Assembly: GCA_017559505.1 (NCBI GenBank) | Contig: JAFYSF010000009.1 | Location: forward strand, 1-64,000 | Reading direction: 5' to 3' | Source of the DNA: Paludibacteraceae bacterium | GTDB lineage: Bacteria > Bacteroidota > Bacteroidia > Bacteroidales > Paludibacteraceae | Length of the DNA stretch: 64,000 bases | Shown here: positions 1-8,370 of the stretch, piece after piece | Position numbering within the stretch: position 1 is the first letter of the stretch | Layout of the letters: every line of letters starts with the position of its first letter | Notes under the pieces: model-generated | Databases searched by the model: none | What the model saw: the letters and a program-made list of their open reading frames with translations, nothing else | Told to the model about the DNA's origin: nothing | Position numbers and translations under genes: made by a program

Positions 1-828
1 AGCGTTGAGAGCAATAGAATCGCCAATAGTGAGTTCAGGTGCAAACTCTTGTTCCCAAGCGATAGTTTGGTTGATTTTTGCGATAGATATAGCTTTTACC
101 ACTTCAGTAGCATGGTTGAAAGTATCATTACCAGCTTGCGAAGCAGTGATGTTAGCAGAACCCACGCCCACGATGTGGAGGTAGTTACCTTTGATATTAG
201 CCACAGTTTCATTAGAAGAAGCATAAGTAATAGCCAAACCAGAAGTAGCAGTAGCGTTGAGAGCAATAGAATCGCCAATAGTTAAGTTGGCAGCGAACTC
301 TTGTTCCCAAGCGATTGTTTGGTTAAGTTTTGCAATCGAGATTGCTTTTATCACGTCAGTAGCATGGTTGAAAGTATCATTACCCGCTTGCGAAGCAGTG
401 ATGTTAGCAGAACCCACGCCCACGATGTGGAGGTAGTTACCTTTGATATTAGCCACAGCTTCGTTAGAAGAAGCATAAGTAATATCCAAACCAGAAGTAG
501 CAGTAGCGTTGAGAGCAATAGAATCGCCAATAGTGAGTTCAGGTGCAAACTCTTGTTCCCAAGCGATAGTTTGGTTGATTTTTGCGATAGATATAGCTTT
601 TACCACTTCAGTAGCATGGTTGAAAGTATCATTACCCGCTTGCGAAGCAGTGATGTTAGCAGAACCCACGCCCACGATGTGGAGGTAGTTACCTTTGATA
701 TTAGCCACAGCTTCATTAGAAGAAGCATAAGTAATATCCAAACCAGAAGTAGCAGTAGCGTTGAGAGCAACAGAATCGCCAATAGTTAAGTTGGCGGCGA
801 ACTCTTGTTCCCAAACGATTGTTTGGTC
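1..828 (-). repeat. Tandem 252-bp coding repeats (84 aa), about 3.3 units visible
   Basis: The same DNA recurs with a strict 252-bp period: the marker gcgttgag occurs at 2, 254, 506 and 758. Units differ by only a few bases and alternate between two types (EFAANLTIGDS and EFAPELTIGDS), which suggests a 504-bp higher-order duplication. The array continues past the left edge. Near-identity at DNA level implies recent homogenisation or copy-number change. Confidence 0.9.
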
Positions 829-1620
829 TATTGTTTTGTTTATACCATTACCAGATAAGGTTACAGTTTTAGTGATTTGACCATCAGAGATTGTGATGGT
901 AGCAGTGTGTTGACCAGCAGAGTTAGGCCAAAATTCAACCTCAGTAGCATAATCGTTTGTGCCGATTTGTTTAAGTTTGCCAGCATCTGCAATTTTTGAG
1001 TTTTTAATGCGGAATACTTCTGAGTTGGTGTTGCCGATAATTTTCAATTCGCCATTAGCGTTGTAGAACGATTTGAATTCAATATTCATTTTTTTGCTAC
1101 TGCCCAAGTCAACATCGCCATAGTTGAGCGATTCGGTGTTGATGATAATGTGTGGGGCAATGGTGAATTTTATATCTTTTACATATTCTTTATTATTCGC
1201 GCTAAGATCACTTTCGAAAGACACTTTTGTGTAGGCAGGGTCCAATTCTTGACTGCCGGCTTGATTTTCGCCTTTGTAGTTTTGATTGTGGATGGTTTGG
1301 GTGTCGTCCCAATTGCCAGTAGTTGTTGCTTTTACGATAAAAGAAGATTCTCCCCAAACAATGAACTTTTGAGTTGTTGCTTTAAAGTCAACTTTGTTGC
1401 AAGGATAGAGTAAATTGATCCTTAATATTTTGTAACTGCTACTTGCTGTAAAAGTGATGTCAAGTTTTGAGCTTGCATCGCTATACGAAACGTAATAAGG
1501 TGCCGAACTTCCGGATACCACATCGGCTGTACGTTCTATGATGGTTTGCGAAAAACCATACATAGAGCATAATAAAATGGCAATTAAACTAAAAAATTTG
1601 TGTAGATTGTTTCTTTTCAT
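1..1620 (-). CDS. Secreted repeat protein with bacterial Ig-like repeats (3' end outside window)
   Basis: The minus-strand frame is open from an ATG at 1620 to the left edge: 540 codons, no stop. Residues 1-25 form a signal peptide (positive start, hydrophobic core, Gly-Phe-Ser-Gln end). Residues of about 26-260 are a non-repeated region that includes a segment resembling choice-of-anchor/ASPM-type beta domains. From residue 265 on, 84-residue units follow, each starting near QTIxWEQEF and containing TIGDSxALNATATSGL, YASSN and ITASQAGNDTFNHAT. This pattern matches bacterial Ig-like (MBG/Big) repeats of Bacteroidota surface proteins. The role is probably adhesion or cell-surface structure; no catalytic motif is visible. 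A type IX sorting domain may lie at the missing C-terminus, but that part is not in the window. The gene stands alone, with a 398-bp gap upstream. The frame and start are clear; the function is inferred. Confidence 0.85.
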   Translation of the reverse strand, partial: MKRNNLHKFFSLIAILLCSMYGFSQTIIERTADVVSGSSAPYYVSYSDASSKLDITFTASSSYKILRINLLYPCNKVDFKATTQKFIVWGESSFIVKATTTGNWDDTQTIHNQNYKGENQAGSQELDPAYTKVSFESDLSANNKEYVKDIKFTIAPHIIINTESLNYGDVDLGSSKKMNIEFKSFYNANGELKIIGNTNSEVFRIKNSKIADAGKLKQIGTNDYATEVEFWPNSAGQHTATITISDGQITKTVTLSGNGINKTIDQTIVWEQEFAANLTIGDSVALNATATSGLDITYASSNEAVANIKGNYLHIVGVGSANITASQAGNDTFNHATEVVKAISIAKINQTIAWEQEFAPELTIGDSIALNATATSGLDITYASSNEAVANIKGNYLHIVGVGSANITASQAGNDTFNHATDVIKAISIAKLNQTIAWEQEFAANLTIGDSIALNATATSGLAITYASSNETVANIKGNYLHIVGVGSANITASQAGNDTFNHATEVVKAISIAKINQTIAWEQEFAPELTIGDSIALNA

Positions 1621-1707
1621 AATTATATAATATTGGTTAATATTCTGATAATTAGTGTTTGAGTGTGTCGATTTGTATGTTTGTCGAACGATGAATAAAA
1701 AACGATG

Positions 1708-1715
1708 CAAAGTTA
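1708..1715 (-). promoter_or_regulatory. Putative -7 element of the repeat-protein gene
   Basis: On the minus strand this reads TAACTTTG, a match to the Bacteroidota -7 consensus TAnnTTTG, about 88 bp upstream of the ATG at 1620. No convincing TTG -33 element was found at 19-21 bp, so the assignment is tentative. The rest of the 1621-2018 gap is AT-rich with no ORF. Confidence 0.45.
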
Positions 1716-1954
1716 TGAAAAAATAATTTTATTATACCTTATTTATTGTGTATATTGACCGAATGATGTTATTCTCTAACCGAATGGTTGATTTTTATTT
1801 TGGAAAGATTTGTTGAGTGTGTTAGTTTGCGTCGCCAAAGGTTATTTGCACATATGCTTATCCTATGAAGAAGGTTGCTGTTAGTAGTTTGTTTTGTTGT
1901 GTTTGTTTTGAGTAATTTGTACTATTGGATTAAATCATTGAATGGTAATATGTC

Positions 1955-2000
1955 AAATAAAAACAGGCACTTGTGAAATTTTACAAGTGCCTATTTTTAT
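1955..2000. terminator. Rho-independent terminator after lpdA
   Basis: An inverted repeat at 1965-1992 (AGGCACTTGT and its complement around a short A/T loop) is followed on the minus strand by a T-rich run. It lies 27 bp past the lpdA stop. T-runs on both sides make it potentially bidirectional. Confidence 0.85.
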
Positions 2001-2018
2001 TATTTCAATTAGAAAATA

Positions 2019-3356
2019 TTATTCACATATTGTTTCCTTAAATATCTCTGCGACAGTTGGGTGAGGGAATACCACTTTTTTGAGTTGGTCAACTGTCATG
2101 CCTGCTTCGATAGCAACGCATGCTGTAGAGATAAGTTCAGAGGCTGGGTTGCCGATGAGGTGTGCGCCAATCACGTGATTTTCAGCGTCAGTGATGATTT
2201 TGCAAATACCATTGCCACCTTCGTTTTCTGCTACGAAACGACCTGAATAGGTCATAGCTAATTTATGCACGTGATATTCACGTCCTTCGGCTTTCAATGC
2301 ATCTTCGGTAGCACCGCAACCAGCTACTTCAGGCGATGTGTAGATTACGCCAGGGATAGCGCGATAGTGCATAGTGTCGTCGATGCCAGCGATGTCGTTT
2401 ACAGCTACTTCTGCTTCGCGAACTGCTGTGTGTGCAAGGAGCGAGAATGCTGTAACGTCGCCTGCTGCCCATACATTTGAAGCAGATGTACGCATGTGTT
2501 CGTCCACTTTGATACCATTGCGGAATGGTTCAAGACCAAGAGCCTGAGTGCCTTCGAGGTTTGGTTTGCGACCTACGCAGAGAAGCACGTTAGTAGCTTC
2601 GGCTTTGTGTTCGCCCTCAGCGTCAGAATATGTTACACAACCAGTTGCAACATGCAATACTTTAGAAGAGAGGTGGAATTCCACACCTTTTTTAGCCAAT
2701 TCGGCACGCAACATAGCCGAAATTTCAGTGTCGATGCCAGGAAGAATTTCTGGTGCCATTTCGATGACTGTGACTTTAGTGCCAAATGTAGCGAAAAGAC
2801 CTGCAAACTCGATACCGATAACGCCACCACCGATAACTACGAGAGATTCAGGCACTTCTTTAGTTTCGAGGGCTTCGGTAGAGGTCCAATATTCTGCAGT
2901 GTCAACACCTGGGATTGGTGGAATTGCCACTTGCGAACCTGTGCAGATAAGCAATTTTTCGGCTTGATATTGTTCTTCGCCACAAGCGATTGTAACTACA
3001 CCATTAGCGTTTTCTACCACTGTAGCTGCGCCATTCACAACGGTAACATTGTTGTTAGTCATTTTGGCTTTGATACCAGCGATGAGTTTACGCACTACTT
3101 TGTTTTTACGAGCTACGATTTTGTCGTATTCGAATTGAACACCCTCAGCCTTAATGCCATACTTGCTGCCATTGACAGCGTTGTAGTAGAGTTTCGACGA
3201 GTAGAGAAGTGTTTTGGTTGGGATACAACCTACGTTGAGACAAGTGCCACCAAGAGCATTTTTTTCGAAAAGGACTACGTTAAGTCCTGCTTGAGCAGCG
3301 CGTTCGGCTGCGGTGTAGCCTGCAGGGCCACCACCTAATACGGCTAAATTAAACAT
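2019..3356 (-). CDS. lpdA: Dihydrolipoyl dehydrogenase (E3)
   Basis: This FAD-dependent disulfide oxidoreductase re-oxidises the dihydrolipoyl group of 2-oxoacid dehydrogenase complexes or of the glycine cleavage system, using NAD+ in the cytoplasm. The 445-aa protein has the FAD Rossmann motif GGGPAG (residues 8-13), the redox-active pair C39/C44 in GGTCLNVGC, the NAD-binding motif GGGVIGIEFAG in the middle, a second FAD motif ending in AAGD, and the C-terminal interface with the catalytic His-Glu in HPTVAE. Length and motif order are typical of E3 rather than glutathione or mercuric reductase. No E1, E2 or glycine-cleavage gene is adjacent, so the partner complex is not identified. A heptamer repeat and a four-helix-bundle gene lie upstream; a strong terminator lies downstream. 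Confidence 0.93.
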   Translation of the reverse strand: MFNLAVLGGGPAGYTAAERAAQAGLNVVLFEKNALGGTCLNVGCIPTKTLLYSSKLYYNAVNGSKYGIKAEGVQFEYDKIVARKNKVVRKLIAGIKAKMTNNNVTVVNGAATVVENANGVVTIACGEEQYQAEKLLICTGSQVAIPPIPGVDTAEYWTSTEALETKEVPESLVVIGGGVIGIEFAGLFATFGTKVTVIEMAPEILPGIDTEISAMLRAELAKKGVEFHLSSKVLHVATGCVTYSDAEGEHKAEATNVLLCVGRKPNLEGTQALGLEPFRNGIKVDEHMRTSASNVWAAGDVTAFSLLAHTAVREAEVAVNDIAGIDDTMHYRAIPGVIYTSPEVAGCGATEDALKAEGREYHVHKLAMTYSGRFVAENEGGNGICKIITDAENHVIGAHLIGNPASELISTACVAIEAGMTVDQLKKVVFPHPTVAEIFKETICE

Positions 3357-3362
3357 AGTTTT

Positions 3363-3396
3363 GAATGAGGAATGGGGAATGAGGAGTGAGGAATGT
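3363..3396. repeat. 7-bp tandem repeat (GAATGAG-type)
   Basis: Degenerate tandem heptamers (GAATGAG, GAATGGG, GAGTGAG) fill the gap between lpdA and the four-helix-bundle gene. Arrays of the same unit recur at about 3909-3936, 27843-27872 and, more degenerate, 37024-37050. Confidence 0.8.
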
Positions 3397-3405
3397 TCTC
3401 TTTCC

Positions 3406-3795
3406 CTATTTTCCTTCGTTTTTAAGGTTAGTATTTTGTTTTTCAGTTATCAATTTTTCTTTTGTTGTTTTGGTTATACTGCTTAGTATTTTTTTGAGTT
3501 CAAGGCAATCATTATTAATTGATTCGTATTCTGTTTCAGTGAGATATTCTGTTCTAAATAGGAGTTCTAACCAATATAGAGTTTCGTGGGTCTCTTTTAG
3601 AGCAATATACATTTTGGCTTGAAAATCTTTTTTGCTTATTGCAAATTGTGCTTCTGAAATATTAGCACCAATGCTCGTTCCTGAACGAGTAATTTGTTTA
3701 GAAATAATATATTCTTTTCTTTCTTGAAGTAATTTGCATAAGCGTATAATTCTAATAGCAAATAATTTACTTTTGTCGAAAACTATATTATTCAT
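3406..3795 (-). CDS. Four-helix-bundle protein (23S rRNA intervening-sequence family)
   Basis: The 129-aa protein contains the hallmark stretch of this family: SKLFAIRIIRLCKLL, then ITRSGTSIGANISEAQ, KMYIALKETHETLYWLELL and a Lys-rich end. It belongs to the S23/four-helix-bundle family that is abundant in Bacteroidota. Members were first noted inside 23S rRNA intervening sequences, but most are free-standing and of unknown function. They form pentamers of antiparallel helical bundles. No membrane segment or signal peptide is present. The gene is flanked by short repeats on both sides (3363-3396 and 3855-3936), which fits a mobile or loosely attached locus. The family call is confident; the biological role is unknown. 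Confidence 0.88.
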   Translation of the reverse strand: MNNIVFDKSKLFAIRIIRLCKLLQERKEYIISKQITRSGTSIGANISEAQFAISKKDFQAKMYIALKETHETLYWLELLFRTEYLTETEYESINNDCLELKKILSSITKTTKEKLITEKQNTNLKNEGK

Positions 3796-3854
3796 AATTT
3801 TTATGTCATTGGATTATTATTCTTTTCACTCCTCATTAACAACTTCGTCGTTGA

Positions 3855-3936
3855 TTTTTGCTACGCTCGGATAATGAGTAAAACTTCTTCTGCTCTTGCT
3901 TATCGCAAAAATTCCTCATTCCTCACTCCTCATTAT
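3855..3936. repeat. Hairpin element followed by a heptamer array
   Basis: Bases 3855-3911 form an imperfect palindrome starting TTTTTGCTACGCTCGG and ending CTTATCGCAAAAA. Two relatives with the same ends lie inside the element at 60606-61010 (60741-60798 and 60871-60933). Next to it, 3909-3936 holds ATTCCTC-type heptamers that run up to the stop codon of the peptidase gene. Confidence 0.75.
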
Positions 3937-4799
3937 CTGTATCTGATTTTTTGTCCGATTTGGAGTATTGAAGTTGGCTTAATTCTATTGAGTGAGCAGA
4001 GGCGATTGACGGTTGTGCCGTATCGTTTTGCAATGTGAGAAAGTGTTTCGCCTGAGCGAACACGGTGATAAGCTGCACGTTTCATCTCTTCGAGTTGTGG
4101 TCGATGAGAGTAGGTGTCGGCTTTGGTCATTAAATAATGATTCTCAATATCAGAGAGATATACGTTGCGAGAGTTGAAATCTATTAGTTTTTCGGGATTG
4201 AATGCATTGCCGAAAAGTCGGAATTCGAGATGGAGATGCGGACCTGTTGAACGGCCTGTGCTACCCCCAAGACCTACGGGTTGACCCGCTACGACTTGGT
4301 CGCCCTCGTTGACCAATGTGCGTGAAAAGTGTGCCATAATAGACTCAAGTCCGTTGTCGTGTGTGATGACGATGTAACGACCATAGCCACCACGTTGGTA
4401 GGTAGCCACGCGCACAGTGCCAGAGAATGGTGTGCGGATAGTGTCGCCATATTGCACGCCTACGTCGATACCATAGTGAAAACGTGAGCCACGAATCCCA
4501 AAACGCGAGGTGATGCGCTGACTTTCGGTTGGGTAACAATAGTCGGCACATGATATATATAGCGAGTCGGGCATCGAATCGAGCGACAATCTTTCAGAGA
4601 GAGAAGTTGGGAAATCGCTGTTAGGAATTAAGGGTTCTATTCCTTCTTCCGAAAGGGTGCTGTATGAGTTAAAAAACTCGATTAAATCGGGGATTTTGTA
4701 ACATTCTTCAGGGTTAGAAGTAGATGGCAAATTAGGGTTGGCTTTGATGAAAACCGATAGTGTAAGTGTTAGAAAAAGTAATGATAGTTTTATTTTCAT
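3933..4799 (-). CDS. Secreted M23 (LytM-type) metallopeptidase with C-terminal LysM domain
   Basis: The 288-aa protein is a predicted peptidoglycan endopeptidase of the periplasm or envelope. Residues 1-20 form a signal peptide. The peptidase M23 domain (about residues 90-195) shows the zinc-binding HYGID, the core [19 protein letters not shown] and the GPHLHLEF motif, so the catalytic HxxxD and HxH residues are all present. A LysM domain at about 243-288 ([20 protein letters not shown]) should bind glycan chains. Bacteroidota carry such M23-LysM proteins for wall remodelling during growth and division. A promoter at 4857-4887 fits this start. It is transcribed away from the surface-protein block, with the two promoters divergent. 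Confidence 0.92.
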   Translation of the reverse strand: MKIKLSLLFLTLTLSVFIKANPNLPSTSNPEECYKIPDLIEFFNSYSTLSEEGIEPLIPNSDFPTSLSERLSLDSMPDSLYISCADYCYPTESQRITSRFGIRGSRFHYGIDVGVQYGDTIRTPFSGTVRVATYQRGGYGRYIVITHDNGLESIMAHFSRTLVNEGDQVVAGQPVGLGGSTGRSTGPHLHLEFRLFGNAFNPEKLIDFNSRNVYLSDIENHYLMTKADTYSHRPQLEEMKRAAYHRVRSGETLSHIAKRYGTTVNRLCSLNRIKPTSILQIGQKIRYR

Positions 4800-4856
4800 A
4801 GTTGTGTTTTTTCGCCACTGAATTAGTGGTCATTTTATCGTAAAATAGTCAAACTG

Positions 4857-4887
4857 CAAAGGTACTAAAAAAAGCACAAAGCACAAA
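4857..4887 (-). promoter_or_regulatory. Promoter of the M23 peptidase gene
   Basis: The minus strand carries -33 TTTG (4887-4884), 19 bp, then -7 TACCTTTG (4864-4857). This is a good Bacteroidota primary-sigma promoter about 58 bp upstream of the ATG at 4799. Confidence 0.7.
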
Positions 4888-4994
4888 GCAAAATAATATT
4901 TTTTTGTTTTTGTGATTTTTTTTGAATTTCTAAAATGGCTTAATTTGTAGTTGAAAAAGAAAATATGTACAAAATATGGGAAAATATAAGTGAT

Positions 4995-5029
4995 TTTGTT
5001 GTGTATTCCAATATTTTTGCTTAAATTTG
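4995..5029 (+). promoter_or_regulatory. Promoter of the surface-protein operon
   Basis: TTTG at 4995-4998 and TAAATTTG at 5022-5029 match the Bacteroidota -33/-7 consensus with a slightly long 23-bp spacer. Transcription would start near 5036. That excludes the upstream in-frame ATG at 5027 and supports the start at 5102. Confidence 0.6.
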
Positions 5030-5101
5030 CTCGCTAAATTCTATTATCATCAAAAACAATCTTATTTGAGTATGTTCATATCGTTAAATTCTTTATTGAC
5101 A

Positions 5102-8100
5102 ATGCGTAATAAAAGTCTACTTTGTATTGTCGTTTTGTTGTTTTTCGCAATAAATGGTTTGCTTGGGCAAGCCTATGAGAAATTGCCTTATTTTGAGGGA
5201 TTTGAGGATGCAACTACATACAGTAGTTGGACATTGAATGCAGGTCCTAATGGAGCTTCTGCAGTAAATAAATGGTATATATCTAATGCCGAATCGTTTG
5301 TAGGAGAGAAAGCTTTGTATATAAGTGCGGATGGGGGGCAGACAGTGTCGTATAAGGATAATCAAGTTTTTAATGTGGCATATAGAGAGATATATTTGCC
5401 GCGAGGGACATATGATTTGAGTTTTACATGGCGATGTGAGGGTGATGTGGGTGCAGATGGATTGTATGTTTGTTGGGTGGCAAAAGCTACGACAACAAAT
5501 AGTAGTGCGACGGCACTGCAGAATTGGGTTAGTAATAGTAAATTGACATTTAATGGTTCGGATTTTTTGTGTGGTTCGAAGGAGTGGACTACATCGTCAA
5601 CAACTATTACACAACAAAGTACAACTGCATATAAATTGGTATTTGTGTGGGTAAATGATGCAAGTAAGAGTAATCCGCCTGCTATTGTGATTGATGATAT
5701 ACAGATAGCTTCGCAAAGTTGTGGAAAACCGACGAATGTGACTGTTGGAGCTTTGTCTAGCGATATAACTGTGACATGGAATGGTGGAGCAACGGGTTAT
5801 GAGTTGATGTACAGAAAGAGTGGAGAAAAAGAGGCGCATGTAGTGAAAGGAATTAATAGAACAAGCCATACGTTGAAAAATATGGAAGAGGGTGTGTATG
5901 ATGTGTTTGTGCGTGGTTGTTGTCCGAATGATACATCGGTGTGGGTAGTAGTGAATAATGTGTTGGCTTATGACCCTACGGCGCATTGTATTGATTTTAT
6001 TAATTGGGAAAATCCGGGAACTGTATTTGGTATAGGGACTCATACGTTGGGAGGTAAATTTGTGGATGGTAAGTTTGTGCCAAATGTGGAGTCTTCATCA
6101 AATAGAAGTGGGGCAATAGATTTTGGTTATAACTCTATTTCGTCGCGTCATACAAAACATTATATTCCAGGAGAAAAGGATCCTCGTACGGGTAATGAAT
6201 TGCCTACAGTACCAGAGGGTGAAGTAGTGTCGGTGCGTTTGGGTAATTGGCATACACAAGGTGAATTTGAGAGTGTTACTTATACGCATCAGATTGATTC
6301 GGGGTCGAATATGATTCTGACATTGAAATATGCGGTCGTGATTCAAGACCCGGGACATGATAGGGAACAGCAACCTGTGTTTATGCTTGAGTTGTTGGAT
6401 GAATATAACAATCCGTTGGATGTGTCGGGTTGTGGTGATGCGAACTTTGTAGCAGATACGAAGGCATTGATTAATAGTCCTGATGCAGATGGTACGTGGC
6501 ATGTTATTGGAAGTGGTCAAGAAACGGTATTGTGGAAAGAGTGGACTACGATTGGGATTAATGTTGGGCAGTATGCTCAAAATGGGCCGTTAAAATTTAA
6601 AATACGTTTGACAACATACGATTGTGCTCAGAAAGGTCACTATGGTTATGCATATTTTACATTGAGTTGTTCTGAAGGGAAAATTGAGGGCTTGTCATGT
6701 GGAGAAAATGCAGGAAAAGAGATTAAAGCACCATTCGGATTTAACTATAGATGGTATCGTGCGAGAGATAGTAAAACAGCTTGTACGACACAAAATTTGC
6801 AGACATTAGAGCCAAATGATACTGCATTGTATAAATGTAAGGTGATGTTTGCGCAAGATTCAGCTTGTTATTTTACGTTGGATGCAGAATTATTGCCACG
6901 ATTCCCTAAAGCACAATTTTCGCCAAAGTGGGTGCCTCGTAATTGCAATGAAAATTATATGAAATTTCAAAATACGAGTCATGTGACAACAGCTCGTGGA
7001 GCAACGGGGGAAAAATGTGAAACTTATCGTTGGTATTTGAAAAATGGAACTGACGTTGAGTTGATACATGAAGGCGACAGCCTTGAATACCGTTTTCCTA
7101 ATGGAGGTGGTGAATATGAAGTGATGTTGAGGGCGGGTATCTCGGCAGATGAATGTACGCATGATACTGTAATTAAGGTGATTGTACCTCGATTGGGAGC
7201 AGTAGTAGATACTATTTCAGATACAATCTGTGAAGGTAAATCGGTGAAAATAGAGGGTCGTAAGTATACTCAAGAGGGAATATTTAGAGTATTTAGAGGA
7301 AATTCGTTTGGTGGATGCGACTCTACAGTTTATCTTGATTTGAAGGTTATACCAAAAGAACGTGATACGATAGAGGCTTATATGTGTAGTGGAGAATCTT
7401 ATGAAATCAATGGTCAGGTATATACCAAAACAGGTAAATATAGAACAAAATATACATCTGCGTGTGGATGTGATAGTATTGTTACAATAGTATTGTCGGT
7501 GGCAAATATGAATGTACCGAAGAGTATAGATTTGTGTAGTGGGGATAATTTGGTGATAGAATATGAGATGTCAGATGCTATTTTTACATCTTATGAGATA
7601 TTGTTTAGCGATGCGGCAAAAGCGATAGGACTGAAAGATATTGGTGTGCGTGAATTGCCAGCAGATGGTCGTATCATGTTGTTGACTAGTGATTTGACGG
7701 ATAATAGAAGTGAGATAAATCCTATTCGTCCAGATAAATATTCGATGAAAGTTGTTTTCTATTATACGACAGATAAGGGGGAAGAGACTACATGTACACA
7801 TGAGGTGGAATTAAATGTACTTTATGCATCTTCAACAATGGTGCAAAAGTTTGATAATTTGCTTGCATTGATGGATAAGGAGCATAATGGGGGATATGGA
7901 TTTGAATATTATCAATGGTATAGAAATGGAATTCCATTGGAAGGCGAGAATGGTACATATTTGTATTTAGATGGTTATGATTTGAATACGAATGACATAT
8001 ATACTGTGGGATTAACTCGAGAAGGAGAATCCGTAGAGATTATGACTTGTGGATTACGATTGAAATCGGGTGTACCTGTTGATAATGTTGATTATATTGA

Positions 8101-8332
8101 TGTAGAATTGCTTTCGAATGTAATAGAATCGGGCGAAAATGCTATAGTTTTGTTGTTGGATGAGTATGTTGATTGCGTGGTGCGTTGTTGGACAACGACA
8201 GGTGTTTTGATAGGAGAAGATATGGTGGGAACGAATGGAGTTATATCGGTAACGCCAAGACAACAAGGTGTTTATGTATTAGAAATAGAACTTAATAAAA
8301 GACGATTGTGGCGAAAAATAATAGTTAAGTAG
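5102..8332 (+). CDS. Large modular surface protein with type IX sorting domain
   Basis: The 1,076-aa protein starts at 5102, where a signal peptide begins (MRNKSLLCIVVLLFFAING); an earlier in-frame ATG at 5027 lies inside the promoter. Modules in order: a jelly-roll/MAM-like domain opening LPYFEGFED (to about 205), an FN3-like domain from SCGKPTNVTV (about 206-290), a second jelly-roll-like domain (about 295-525), PKD/Ig-like domains (about 530-700), then two Cys-flanked repeats of form C-G-E...GCDS with hydrophobic tails (about 705-800). The C-terminal 75 residues end in VYVLEIELNKRRLWRKIIVK, a typical Por/T9SS type A sorting domain, so it is probably exported by T9SS and attached to the surface. 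No enzyme motif is seen. It is the first gene of a tight operon with its paralogue and an OmpA-family gene. Confidence 0.85.
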   Translation: MRNKSLLCIVVLLFFAINGLLGQAYEKLPYFEGFEDATTYSSWTLNAGPNGASAVNKWYISNAESFVGEKALYISADGGQTVSYKDNQVFNVAYREIYLPRGTYDLSFTWRCEGDVGADGLYVCWVAKATTTNSSATALQNWVSNSKLTFNGSDFLCGSKEWTTSSTTITQQSTTAYKLVFVWVNDASKSNPPAIVIDDIQIASQSCGKPTNVTVGALSSDITVTWNGGATGYELMYRKSGEKEAHVVKGINRTSHTLKNMEEGVYDVFVRGCCPNDTSVWVVVNNVLAYDPTAHCIDFINWENPGTVFGIGTHTLGGKFVDGKFVPNVESSSNRSGAIDFGYNSISSRHTKHYIPGEKDPRTGNELPTVPEGEVVSVRLGNWHTQGEFESVTYTHQIDSGSNMILTLKYAVVIQDPGHDREQQPVFMLELLDEYNNPLDVSGCGDANFVADTKALINSPDADGTWHVIGSGQETVLWKEWTTIGINVGQYAQNGPLKFKIRLTTYDCAQKGHYGYAYFTLSCSEGKIEGLSCGENAGKEIKAPFGFNYRWYRARDSKTACTTQNLQTLEPNDTALYKCKVMFAQDSACYFTLDAELLPRFPKAQFSPKWVPRNCNENYMKFQNTSHVTTARGATGEKCETYRWYLKNGTDVELIHEGDSLEYRFPNGGGEYEVMLRAGISADECTHDTVIKVIVPRLGAVVDTISDTICEGKSVKIEGRKYTQEGIFRVFRGNSFGGCDSTVYLDLKVIPKERDTIEAYMCSGESYEINGQVYTKTGKYRTKYTSACGCDSIVTIVLSVANMNVPKSIDLCSGDNLVIEYEMSDAIFTSYEILFSDAAKAIGLKDIGVRELPADGRIMLLTSDLTDNRSEINPIRPDKYSMKVVFYYTTDKGEETTCTHEVELNVLYASSTMVQKFDNLLALMDKEHNGGYGFEYYQWYRNGIPLEGENGTYLYLDGYDLNTNDIYTVGLTREGESVEIMTCGLRLKSGVPVDNVDYIDVELLSNVIESGENAIVLLLDEYVDCVVRCWTTTGVLIGEDMVGTNGVISVTPRQQGVYVLEIELNKRRLWRKIIVK

Positions 8333-8370
8333 TATTAAACAAACAAAAAAAAAATCTATATATCTATTCT

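Noticed and set aside
301..789. Plus-strand 162-codon frame in the repeat array
   Set aside because: It repeats because the minus-strand gene does; no signal or domain.
1..828. CRISPR-like array
   Set aside because: The 252-bp period is continuous coding sequence without spacers.
2496..3338. Plus-strand 280-codon frame opposite lpdA
   Set aside because: Phe/Cys/Thr-rich composition and no motif; lpdA on the minus strand is complete.
2019..3356. Pyruvate dehydrogenase operon
   Set aside because: No E1 or E2 gene lies on either side of lpdA.
5027..5101. Upstream start for the first surface protein
   Set aside because: The ATG overlaps the -7 element, and a signal peptide begins at 5102.
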